Of a stretch of DNA of 54,899 bases, positions 1 through 6,892 are shown piece by piece; the first letter of the stretch is position 1, and each line of letters starts with the position of its first letter. A model generated the notes under the pieces. The model ran no database searches, had not been told where the DNA came from, and was given only the letters and a program-made list of their open reading frames with translations. Both the position numbers and the translations under genes were made by a program. Source of the stretch: an uncultured Collinsella sp. (lineage in GTDB: Bacteria > Actinomycetota > Coriobacteriia > Coriobacteriales > Coriobacteriaceae); NCBI GenBank assembly GCA_900541475.1, contig UQJV01000008.1:1-54899 (forward strand). Direction: 5' to 3'.

Positions 1-97
1 GAGCTCGATGGGTCATCTCGCTGGGTAAATATTTGTGCGTGATGGTATCGTTGTTGGGGCTTTTACTGATTACGGGATGTTGACTTTGGAGTTGTGG

Positions 98-1129
98 ATG
101 GTGTCCCAAATGGATTCTACGCTTGGTTTCATTACTGACCAGCTTAAGACGCTGACTTCTATTGCCTCGCCTACGGGCTATACCCGTGCGGCGACTGATT
201 ATCTAATGGAAACGTTGCGCGATATGGGCTTTGGCCCCGAGCGTTCCAATAAGGGCAACGCGCTGGTTGAGCTTGGCGGCGAGGGTGAGCCGCTTGTGTT
301 GGCGAGCCATGTCGATACCCTGGGCGCCATGGTGCGCTCCATTAAGGACAATGGTCGCCTGCGTCCCACGACGCTTGGTGGGCATCAGTGGTCTACGGCC
401 GATGGCGAGAACTGCACCGTTTATACGCGCGATGGCAATGTGTACACGGGCGTGGTCCTCAATACCGAGCCTTCGGCGCACGTGGCCGACGAGCCGGTCA
501 AGACCGTCGAGAAGAATATGGAAATCCTGCTCGACGAGAACGTTGACAGCAAGGACGATGTGCTCGAGCTGGGTATTCAGACTGGCGACATCATCGCTAT
601 GGATCCGCGTACCACGGTGACGGAGAGCGGCTACATTAAGAGCCGCTTCCTGGATGACAAGCTGTCGGCGTCGATCCTGCTGGGTCTGGCCCGCGCCGTT
701 GCTGACGGCGAGGTGTCGCTTTCGCGCAAGGTGTCGCTGCTCTTTACCGTGTACGAGGAAGTCGGCCACGGCGGCGCCTTTGTGCCGGCCGACACGCGCG
801 AGATGATCAGCGTTGACATGGGTTGCGTGGGAGACGACCTGGGCTGCACCGAGCGCATGGTGTCGATTTGCGCCAAGGATTCGGGCGGCCCCTACAACTA
901 CGACCTGGTGACCACGCTGTCCAATATCGCGCGCGAGTTGGAGCTCGACTACGCCATCGACGTGTACCCGCATTACGGCTCGGACGTCGAGGCCACGCTC
1001 TCTGCCGGCTACGACATCCGTCACGGCCTGATCGGCCCCGGTGTGTACGCGAGCCACAACTACGAGCGCAGCCACATCGACGGCGTGCGCAACACCTACG
1101 AGCTCGTCCGCGCCTACGTGCAGCGCTAG
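98..1129 (+). CDS. M42 family metallopeptidase (glutamyl/deblocking aminopeptidase type)
   Basis: A cytoplasmic di-metal aminopeptidase of the M42 family (343 aa, usual length about 340-360), which trims N-terminal residues from peptides. Visible metal and catalytic signatures in order are ASHVDTLGAMV (first His and Asp), RFLDDKLSAS (bridging Asp), YEEVGHGGAF (Glu-Glu pair), SVDMGC (Asp) and a C-terminal SHNYERSHIDG (last His). The open frame extends upstream to position 35, but ATG at 98 has GGAG at 88-91 with a 6-nt spacer. An alternative start is ATG 110. It is followed by a clear terminator and appears monocistronic. Family assignment is confident; substrate specificity cannot be read from the sequence. 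Confidence 0.93.
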   Translation: MVSQMDSTLGFITDQLKTLTSIASPTGYTRAATDYLMETLRDMGFGPERSNKGNALVELGGEGEPLVLASHVDTLGAMVRSIKDNGRLRPTTLGGHQWSTADGENCTVYTRDGNVYTGVVLNTEPSAHVADEPVKTVEKNMEILLDENVDSKDDVLELGIQTGDIIAMDPRTTVTESGYIKSRFLDDKLSASILLGLARAVADGEVSLSRKVSLLFTVYEEVGHGGAFVPADTREMISVDMGCVGDDLGCTERMVSICAKDSGGPYNYDLVTTLSNIARELELDYAIDVYPHYGSDVEATLSAGYDIRHGLIGPGVYASHNYERSHIDGVRNTYELVRAYVQR

Positions 1130-1162
1130 GGGAGCAGCTTGCGACTCAGTTGACCAATCGCT

Positions 1163-1188
1163 AAGGCCCGATTTCTCGGGCCTTTTTT
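1163..1188 (+). terminator. Rho-independent terminator after the M42 peptidase
   Basis: Stem AAGGCCCG / CGGGCC with loop ATTTCT, followed by six T. It lies 34 nt after the peptidase stop codon. Confidence 0.85.
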
Positions 1189-1266
1189 CGCTTTAGGACG
1201 TTTAGTATTATGATGTATGTAATCTATTAACTAAAGCGTAAATTACTTAACGAGGTAATACGGCAT

Positions 1267-2640
1267 ATGGATACACCTGAGTACTTATCTATGGGTGATG
1301 CCGCCCGCCTGTTGGGCGTTACGAAAGCCCGCATATCGCAACTTTCCGCATCGGGGACGCTTGTGTGCGATATTGTGGGCGGCCGGAAGATGGTCGAGTA
1401 CAATTCTGCGATCGCCTATCAAAAGGTCCGCAAACGAGGACGCCGTCCTGCAGCCGATGTGGGGCGCAAGTTTACGCTGATGTCGGCCGACCATGAGGTC
1501 GCGCATGTCTCATTTGATACGATGCGCGAGTTTCCCTTCGAAATCGCGGAGGTCCTCGATGCGCAACGAATGCCGTTTGGCACGTGCTCGAGCTCTTCTC
1601 CAACGGTGAATAAGCGGGAGCTCAACGCGTGGTGGGGGCATCGATTGGTGCCCGATGTTCGCCCTGGGCTTATCTCGCGCTACCGCGAGCTGGGGATTGT
1701 CAACGGCGCTGAGGTGCCGGTTCAGTGCCTGGGTCTCTCGCTTTCGGATTGCTATTGGCTGCGACCGGCAGAATGCGATGAGCTCGAATGGCGAAACCTC
1801 AATTACTTCGAGAATGATTTTGAGCGATCGGCGCCCGAAGAGCGTTCGGGTTGGCTGGAAGGCATCGGTCTTAAAAATCCGGATAACACGTCCGAGGGCG
1901 AGCTTCCTAAATCGTGGATGATTCGCAACGGCGCTCGCGTTCTGGTCAAGGGATGCGGCGTGGACGACCAACGGCCCTTTAACGAGGCGGTTGCAACGGC
2001 TCTGCATCGCCGCTTGCTTTCCAAGGGGGAGTTTGTTCCTTACGCGGTTGAGCGCATGTTCAATGGCCCCGTGTGCCTGTGCGAGGATTTTCTAGACGGC
2101 CGCGAGGAATATGTTCCGGCTGTTTACGTTAAGAACGCCCTTGGAGGCCAGCGAGGAAGCTCGACGTACGACCGGTACTGCCGATTCCTTGGTAAGCATG
2201 GAGCAGACGAGACTGCTGTGAGAAGGTCTATGTCGCAGATGATCGTTTGCGATGCCCTTTTGGCCAACAGCGACCGCCATTGGCGAAACTTCGGCATCAT
2301 CCGCAATGTCGACACCCTGGAGATAAAACCTGCTCCGCTGTTCGATAGCGGCAACTGCCTGTGGTACAACGTACCAACTGCCGCGCTCGCAGCTGGGGAG
2401 TTTGGGTTTGCCGCTAAGCCGTTTGGGCCCGACCCTTCCGTCCAGCTGGCGCTTGCCGACTCGCTCGATTGGTTCGATTCATCGCGACTCGACGGATTTG
2501 TTGGTGAGGCGATTGAGATCCTTTCGCAGAGCAAGTGGGCCACGGCGGAGGGACGGCTCGAGTCCATTCGCCGCGGCCTGGAGCGTCGCGTTGTCGAGGT
2601 GAATGCCGCTGTTGAAGTGCTTCGATACGTGCGGCGATAA
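1267..2640 (+). CDS. HTH-HipA-like kinase fusion protein
   Basis: A 457-aa protein with an excisionase/MerR-type helix-turn-helix at residues about 5-55 (LSMGDAARLLGVTKARISQL, then a wing around GGRKMVEY) joined to a HipA-like kinase fold. Kinase signatures are LSLSDCYWLRP, a possible ATP lysine in RVLVKGCG, the catalytic loop NSDRHWRNFGI and the metal-binding PLFDSGNCL. HipA proteins are Ser/Thr kinases, usually toxins paired with a separate HTH antitoxin HipB; here the DNA-binding domain is in the same chain and no separate antitoxin gene is adjacent. The upstream region (1190-1266) is AT-rich, unlike its surroundings. GAGG at 1252-1255 sits 11 nt from the ATG. The gene converges on mnmA, with 8 nt between stop codons. 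The toxin role is inference; a regulatory kinase is equally possible. Confidence 0.8.
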   Translation: MDTPEYLSMGDAARLLGVTKARISQLSASGTLVCDIVGGRKMVEYNSAIAYQKVRKRGRRPAADVGRKFTLMSADHEVAHVSFDTMREFPFEIAEVLDAQRMPFGTCSSSSPTVNKRELNAWWGHRLVPDVRPGLISRYRELGIVNGAEVPVQCLGLSLSDCYWLRPAECDELEWRNLNYFENDFERSAPEERSGWLEGIGLKNPDNTSEGELPKSWMIRNGARVLVKGCGVDDQRPFNEAVATALHRRLLSKGEFVPYAVERMFNGPVCLCEDFLDGREEYVPAVYVKNALGGQRGSSTYDRYCRFLGKHGADETAVRRSMSQMIVCDALLANSDRHWRNFGIIRNVDTLEIKPAPLFDSGNCLWYNVPTAALAAGEFGFAAKPFGPDPSVQLALADSLDWFDSSRLDGFVGEAIEILSQSKWATAEGRLESIRRGLERRVVEVNAAVEVLRYVRR

Positions 2641-2648
2641 TCCCGCGG

Positions 2649-3749
2649 CTACTTGATAGCTGCCGTAACGGTGCCGCCACCCAAGACGACGTCGCCGCGG
2701 TAGATAACGATTGCCTGGCCGGGGGCGATGGCTCGCTGCGGCTCGTCAAAAGTCAGCAGCATTTGCCCGTCGGCGCCACGTGTAAGGGTTGCTGCCTGGT
2801 CCTTTTGACGGTAGCGGTACTTGGCGCCCACGCGAATGCCGCCGGACGTGAACTCTGCCTCCATGCGGTCGGCAGGGGCGCTCCAGATCCAGTCGTTGGC
2901 CGTGAGCGCTGTGGCCGTCAGGTCCTCGGCCTCGCCCAGATGCACAATGTTGCTGGCGGCGTCGACGCCCGTTACGTACACGGGATGCGCCATCGCGACG
3001 CCCAGGCCCTTGCGCTGGCCGATGGTATAGCGCAGCGCGCCGTTATGGCGTCCGACCACGCTGCCGTCGCGCCATACAATATCGCCCGGCTCGGCGGCAT
3101 GTCCGCAGCGGCGCTCGATATAGCCCGCATAGTCGCCGTCCGCGATAAAGCAGATATCCTCGCTCTCGGCTTTCTTGGCGTTTATGAAGCCCTGCTCGGC
3201 GGCAATGCGGCGCACGTCGCGCTCTTTGTCCAGCCCAGCCAGCGGAAAGATCGTGCGTGTCAGACGCTCTTGCGTGAGCGAATACAAAAAGTAACTCTGG
3301 TCCTTCTTAGGGTCCTCGCCGCGGTGCAGCTGCCAGGTGCCGTCGGACGCCTGACTCGTTTTGGCGTAGTGACCTGTGGCGATGTAGTCGCAGCCCATAT
3401 CGAGTGCCGCATCGAGCAGCGCGCCAAACTTAATATGGCGGTTGCAGATGATGCACGGGTTGGGCGTCAGCCCCTCCTGGTAGGCGGTCACGAAGCGCTC
3501 GATAACATTGCGGTCGAAGGTCTGCTGCAGGTCGAGCACGTGGTGGGGTATCCCCAGGCGCTCGGCGACGGCCTTTGCATCGGCGATGTCGCGGTCGACC
3601 TTACTCATGCCCGTGACGGGATCGGGCGCGGGGCAGGTGAGGCGCATGGTGGCACCGACGCATTCGTAGCCCTGGCGCTTGAGCAGATAGGCAGTCACGC
3701 TGGAATCGACGCCGCCGCTCATGGCGACGAGCACGCGCTTGTTGTGCAT
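2649..3749 (-). CDS. mnmA: tRNA-specific 2-thiouridylase MnmA
   Basis: Introduces the 2-thio group at U34 of tRNA-Lys, -Glu and -Gln, using ATP and a persulfide donor. The 366-aa protein has the PP-loop VAMSGGVDSS near the N-terminus, the catalytic cysteine in TPNPCIICNRHIKFG, ATGHYA, KDQSYFLY and the second catalytic cysteine in SEDICFI. The open frame continues upstream to 3911, but the start is placed at MHNKRVLVAMSGG because AGGAG lies about 9 nt upstream and the family begins there. It lies downstream of cysK on the same strand; a strong terminator between them suggests separate transcription. Because MnmA needs sulfur from cysteine, the neighbourhood with cysK and an Rrf2 regulator makes metabolic sense. 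Confidence 0.97.
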   Translation of the reverse strand: MHNKRVLVAMSGGVDSSVTAYLLKRQGYECVGATMRLTCPAPDPVTGMSKVDRDIADAKAVAERLGIPHHVLDLQQTFDRNVIERFVTAYQEGLTPNPCIICNRHIKFGALLDAALDMGCDYIATGHYAKTSQASDGTWQLHRGEDPKKDQSYFLYSLTQERLTRTIFPLAGLDKERDVRRIAAEQGFINAKKAESEDICFIADGDYAGYIERRCGHAAEPGDIVWRDGSVVGRHNGALRYTIGQRKGLGVAMAHPVYVTGVDAASNIVHLGEAEDLTATALTANDWIWSAPADRMEAEFTSGGIRVGAKYRYRQKDQAATLTRGADGQMLLTFDEPQRAIAPGQAIVIYRGDVVLGGGTVTAAIK

Positions 3750-3778
3750 GGGGAGGTTCTCCTTGGTGGCATGTGGCC

Positions 3779-3817
3779 AAAAAAGAAAAGCGGCGCGGGA
3801 GGCTGGTTCCGCGCCGC
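3779..3817 (-). terminator. Terminator downstream of cysK
   Basis: On the minus strand a perfect 9-bp stem GCGGCGCGG / CCGCGCCGC with a 10-nt loop is followed by TTTTCTTTTTT. It lies between the cysK stop and the mnmA start and should end cysK transcription. Confidence 0.85.
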
Positions 3818-3929
3818 AGACATTGTAGCAAGTTCGGACGGCTCGTGGGGCGCCCTGATGGGATGGGCTCAGACTGCCGGGAGAGAGGAGACCGGTTCGT
3901 CCTGGGCTCAACCTATGGGTGACAGGCCC

Positions 3930-4868
3930 TTAGTCCTGGAAGAGCGCCGTGGACAGGTAGCGCTCGCCGGTGTCGGCGAGCAGCGCCACGATGGTCTTAC
4001 CCTCGTTCTCGGGGCGCTTGGCCAGCTGTAGTGCGGCCCACACGGCGGCGCCGGACGAAATACCCACGAGCACGCCCTCCTTGTGGCCCACGGCGCGACC
4101 GGTGGCAAAGGCGTCCTCGTTCTCGACGGGGATGATCTCGTCATAGATCTGGGTGTCGAGGACGTCGGGCACAAAGCCGGCGCCGATACCCTGGATCTTG
4201 TGCGGGCCGGCCTGGCCCTTGGAGAGTACCGGGGAGGTGGCGGGCTCGACGGCGACGACCTGAATCTCGGGGTTCTGCTCCTTGAGGAACTCGCCCACGC
4301 CGGTCACGGTGCCGCCGGTGCCAACGCCAGCGACGAAGATATCGACCTCGCCGTCGGTGTCATCCCAGATCTCGGGGCCGGTCGTGGCTTTGTGGATGGC
4401 GGGGTTGGCGGGGTTCACAAACTGGCCGGCGATAATGCTGTTGGGCGTCTCCTTCTGCAGTTCTTCGGCCTTGGCGATAGCGCCCTTCATGCCCTTGGAG
4501 CCGTCGGTGAGCACGAGTTGTGCGCCATATGCCTGCATAAGCTTGCGGCGCTCGACGGACATGGTCTCGGGCATGGTGATGATCACCTTGTAGCCGCGGG
4601 CGGCCGCCACCGAGGCGATGCCGACGCCGGTGTTGCCGCTCGTGGGCTCGATGATGGTGTAGTCGCCGCCGCGCACGAGCTCGCCGGCCTTCTCGGCCTC
4701 GTCGATCATGTTCTTGGCGACGCGGTCTTTGACGGACCCGGCGGGGTTGAAGTATTCCAGCTTGACGAGCACGCGGGCCTTGAGGTCCTCATCGGCCTCA
4801 AAGTGAGTGAGCTCCAGAAGCGGGGTGTGGCCGATAAGCTGATCGATGGACGTATAAACATTGCTCAT
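3930..4868 (-). CDS. cysK: Cysteine synthase A (O-acetylserine sulfhydrylase)
   Basis: A PLP enzyme that converts O-acetylserine and sulfide to cysteine. The 312-aa length matches the family. The PLP lysine is in NPAGSVKDRVA (residue about 46), the substrate loop is PTSGNTGVG, the phosphate-binding loop is GVGTGGTVTG, and the C-terminal catalytic serine region is GISSGAAVWA. The start is fixed by GGAGG 6 nt upstream of the ATG. It is transcribed divergently from an Rrf2-family regulator gene, with 253 bp between them that carry a candidate promoter and a perfect dyad. CysK and CysM are hard to separate by eye; the motif set and length favour CysK. Confidence 0.95.
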   Translation of the reverse strand: MSNVYTSIDQLIGHTPLLELTHFEADEDLKARVLVKLEYFNPAGSVKDRVAKNMIDEAEKAGELVRGGDYTIIEPTSGNTGVGIASVAAARGYKVIITMPETMSVERRKLMQAYGAQLVLTDGSKGMKGAIAKAEELQKETPNSIIAGQFVNPANPAIHKATTGPEIWDDTDGEVDIFVAGVGTGGTVTGVGEFLKEQNPEIQVVAVEPATSPVLSKGQAGPHKIQGIGAGFVPDVLDTQIYDEIIPVENEDAFATGRAVGHKEGVLVGISSGAAVWAALQLAKRPENEGKTIVALLADTGERYLSTALFQD

Positions 4869-4932
4869 GGTGAACCTCCAAAGTGTTCAAACGACTGGAT
4901 ACCGTGTGGGTTTACGGTGTGTGTAGCAGCGA

Positions 4933-4953
4933 AACCCATAAACCTTATGGGTT
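4933..4953. promoter_or_regulatory. Perfect dyad in the cysK leader (candidate operator or hairpin)
   Basis: AACCCATAA, a 3-nt spacer, then TTATGGGTT: a perfect 9-bp inverted repeat. It lies 65-85 nt upstream of the cysK ATG and just downstream of the candidate cysK promoter, so it could be a repressor site or a 5'-leader hairpin. It lacks a T-run and is not a terminator. The divergent Rrf2 gene is the obvious candidate regulator, but the motif does not match the IscR or CymR consensus that I know. Confidence 0.5.
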
Positions 4954-4975
4954 GTTCTTTTTGCTGTTGGCAAGC

Positions 4976-5004
4976 ATAGTAGACAGTAAAGCCTAGTAAC
5001 GCAA
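4976..5004 (-). promoter_or_regulatory. Candidate cysK promoter
   Basis: On the minus strand TTGCGT, a 17-nt spacer, then TACTAT. The predicted start of transcription falls at about 4966-4970, roughly 100 nt upstream of the cysK start codon. Confidence 0.5.
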
Positions 5005-5057
5005 TAGGAAATAGAAGATTATTACGAGTCGATTAACCAGCTTGACGGGAATAGGTA

Positions 5058-5085
5058 TTTTCAAAACCAATTTTTCGGCTAGAAT
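5058..5085 (+). promoter_or_regulatory. Candidate promoter of the Rrf2-family regulator
   Basis: TTTTCA (5058-5063), a 16-nt spacer, then TAGAAT (5080-5085), in an AT-rich tract 37 nt before the ATG. The -10 box is good and the -35 box is weak. Confidence 0.4.
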
Positions 5086-5121
5086 TTCTACGAATTAAAA
5101 GACCGAAAGGCAGCAATATAT

Positions 5122-5550
5122 ATGTTGGTTTCCACAAAGGGCAGATATGCCCTGCGCGTTATGGTCGACCTGGCCGAGCACCAGGCAGCAGGCCGCATTC
5201 CCCTCAAAGAGATCGCCGCGCGTCAGGGGATTTCGGAGAAATATCTGGAGAACATTTTGGCCACGCTCGTGCGTGCCAATATGCTCTCGGGCATGCGCGG
5301 CAAGGGCGGCGGCTATGTGCTCACGCGCCCGCCCGAGCAGTACACGGTGGGCGAGATCTTGCGCCTGACCGAGGGCAGCCTGGCGCCGGTCGCATGCCTA
5401 GACGGCGACTGCAAGGGCTGCTCGCGTTCGGACGAGTGCCCCACGCTCGACGTGTGGAAGAACCTGGACAAGCTCATTAACGACTACCTCGACGGCGTGA
5501 CGCTCGATGCGCTCGTAGCCCCCAACGAGGGCTACGACTACGTCATCTAG
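5122..5550 (+). CDS. Rrf2/IscR-family transcriptional regulator
   Basis: A 142-aa winged-helix regulator. The N-terminus STKGRYALRVMVDLA and the recognition region ISEKYLENILATLVRANMLSGMRGKGGGYVL are typical of Rrf2. Cysteines at 92, 97, 100 and 106 (CLDGDCKGCSRSDEC) resemble the three iron-sulfur ligands of IscR, with one extra, so iron-sulfur sensing is likely. Divergence from cysK suggests control of cysteine or Fe-S supply, comparable to CymR in Bacillus, although CymR lacks the cysteine cluster. No iscS or iscU follows; the gene stands alone before a bidirectional terminator. IscR-like versus CymR-like function is not resolved, so no symbol is given. Confidence 0.9.
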   Translation: MLVSTKGRYALRVMVDLAEHQAAGRIPLKEIAARQGISEKYLENILATLVRANMLSGMRGKGGGYVLTRPPEQYTVGEILRLTEGSLAPVACLDGDCKGCSRSDECPTLDVWKNLDKLINDYLDGVTLDALVAPNEGYDYVI

Positions 5551-5619
5551 CCCCACCTGTCATTTGGGGACGGGGCAGAAATGCTGGATTTTCTTGCCCT
5601 CTGAGGCTCGACAAATGGT

Positions 5620-5653
5620 AAGGCCGTCCATCGTTGCGATGGACGGCCTTCTT
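5620..5653. terminator. Bidirectional terminator between the Rrf2 gene and the holin-like gene
   Basis: A perfect 14-bp stem AAGGCCGTCCATCG / CGATGGACGGCCTT with a 3-nt loop lies between two convergent genes. The T-rich tail is short on both sides. Confidence 0.75.
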
Positions 5654-5686
5654 TAGGTGTGTTGTGGCGGTCCGAATCCGGTCGCT

Positions 5687-6052
5687 TTAGTTCCTGGCGA
5701 CGCTGTCGAGAATGCTGCGCATGATGGATACCAGGATGCTGCCCATAAAGGCCGATCCAAAGCTGGCAATGGAGATACCCGCGCCCAGCAGATTGACCGA
5801 CAGGTAGCTGGCCAGCTCGAGCATAAAGCTGTTGACTACGAGCTGAAAAATACCAAGCGTGATAATAGTGAGCGGCAGCGAGATGACCGTCAGGAACGGC
5901 TTGACGAGCGAGTCGACGATGTTGAGGAACAGTCCCACGAAGGCAAAACACACCCAGGCGTCGGCTATGCCGAAGGGCTGAATGCCGGGGACGAGAAACG
6001 TTGCGATCGCGATGGCGATTGAGGTAAAGAGCCAGTTAAGCATAAAGCGCAT
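5687..6052 (-). CDS. Phage-holin-family (holin 4 superfamily-like) membrane protein
   Basis: A 121-aa, very hydrophobic protein with about four membrane segments: FMLNWLFTSIAIAIATFLV, AWVCFAFVGLFLNIV, a segment around FLTVISLPLTIITLGIF, and a C-terminal glycine-rich helix ending SILVSIMRSIL. The PLTIITLGIFQLVVNSFML pattern is typical of the widespread chromosomal family annotated as phage holin family protein, which is not linked to prophages here; no phage genes are nearby. The start was moved to MRFMLNWLF because AAGGA lies about 9 nt upstream. Its role is unknown; the family is often near cell-envelope genes. Confidence 0.8.
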   Translation of the reverse strand: MRFMLNWLFTSIAIAIATFLVPGIQPFGIADAWVCFAFVGLFLNIVDSLVKPFLTVISLPLTIITLGIFQLVVNSFMLELASYLSVNLLGAGISIASFGSAFMGSILVSIMRSILDSVARN

Positions 6053-6239
6053 GGTGGAAATCCTTTCTTGCGCAAGACGTGGCAAAGAGGCGTGAGAGGC
6101 ACGTGCCTTTGCAACTCGGATAGATGCGCGGGCACGGCCCTGTTTGGGCGCCCATTGTCTCAGATATTCATGGAGCTTGCGTGCGTATTCGGTTTCAAAA
6201 CGGCGTTCGTCCTAGAAAACGCGCCGCTGGCAGAGAGTC

Positions 6240-6270
6240 TTGTCGCTTTAGTTTGGTGGTGTGCTACACT
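6240..6270 (+). promoter_or_regulatory. Weak candidate promoter for the YerC-like gene; otherwise empty 323-bp gap
   Basis: TTGTCG (6240-6245), a 19-nt spacer and TACACT (6265-6270) lie about 105 nt before the next start codon. The rest of the 6053-6375 interval holds no supported gene and only one imperfect hairpin near 6085-6115. Confidence 0.3.
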
Positions 6271-6375
6271 GCTACGGGCAAAAGCCACAGGCGTTGCCCT
6301 ATTGCATAGAACGGGCGAACGATGTCCGATGTCAGTATCAACTTCGATGCCTTTTGGCGGGTTTGGCGGTGATCG

Positions 6376-6675
6376 ATGAATATCGAGAACATGTTTGACA
6401 AGCCTGATGTCAAGCAGCTGGTCCACGCATTTAGCCTTTTGGACGACGAGAAAGATATCCAAGCGTTCTTGACCGATATCTGCACGCCGCGCGAGATTTG
6501 TGATCTATCGCAGCGTCTGCAGGTCGCGCGTTACCTGGACGAGGGCGAGCCCTATGTCGAGGTTCAGGCGCGTACCGGCGCTTCGTCCACCACGGTGAGC
6601 CGCGTGTCCAAGGCACTCAACGGCGAGTACGGTGGCTACCGCAAGATCCTCATTAAACTGGAGGATGGCGAGTAG
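6376..6675 (+). CDS. YerC/YecD family TrpR-related DNA-binding protein
   Basis: A 99-aa protein of the TrpR-like superfamily. The DNA-binding part is LTDICTPREICDLSQRLQVARYL followed by the helix-turn-helix GASSTTVSRVSKALNGEYGGYR, which is the diagnostic YerC/YecD signature. These proteins resemble the tryptophan repressor fold but lack a defined tryptophan operon context, and their regulon is largely unknown. The gene is followed by its own terminator. In some bacteria the gene sits next to pcrA-type helicases; here the next genes are an AddAB-like pair, but a terminator and a palindrome separate them. Confidence 0.9.
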   Translation: MNIENMFDKPDVKQLVHAFSLLDDEKDIQAFLTDICTPREICDLSQRLQVARYLDEGEPYVEVQARTGASSTTVSRVSKALNGEYGGYRKILIKLEDGE

Positions 6676-6699
6676 GCCGCGCCAAAAACGAATTGTGCA

Positions 6700-6725
6700 A
6701 AACCGCTCCTCCGGGGGCGGTTTTT
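6700..6725 (+). terminator. Terminator after the YerC-like gene
   Basis: Stem AAACCGCTCC / GGGGCGGTTT (one G-T pair) followed by a run of T, 25 nt after the stop codon. Confidence 0.75.
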
Positions 6726-6807
6726 GATCCCCTGGGGACGGAGGAAAACGGATCACCGGGTTAGACTGACCCCTAGGTGATCCGTTTTCCTCCGTCCCCA
6801 GGGGATC
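6726..6807. repeat. Large perfect palindrome, 32-bp arms
   Basis: Arms at 6726-6757 and 6776-6807 are exact inverted copies, beginning GATCCCCTGGGGACGG and ending ACGGATCACC on the left. The 18-nt centre contains a further GGGT/ACCC pairing. It starts immediately at the end of the preceding terminator. A degenerate fragment with the same GGGGACGG core is present near 5564-5574, so this looks like a mobile intergenic palindrome (REP-like) rather than a gene-specific signal. Confidence 0.85.
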
Positions 6808-6892
6808 AAATCTGTTGGCGTGGGGCAAATCTGTCCGCTTGGGCGGGTAGGATGGATACATTGATTATTGCGAACAGTTTGAGCGGAGGACC

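Noticed and set aside
3750..3911. 54-codon N-terminal extension of mnmA
   Set aside because: The extension crosses the cysK terminator hairpin and lacks family similarity; the start with AGGAG at 3749 fits MnmA.
5687..6052. Holin-family gene as evidence of a prophage
   Set aside because: No integrase, lysin, capsid or tail genes are nearby; this holin-like family is common on ordinary chromosomes.
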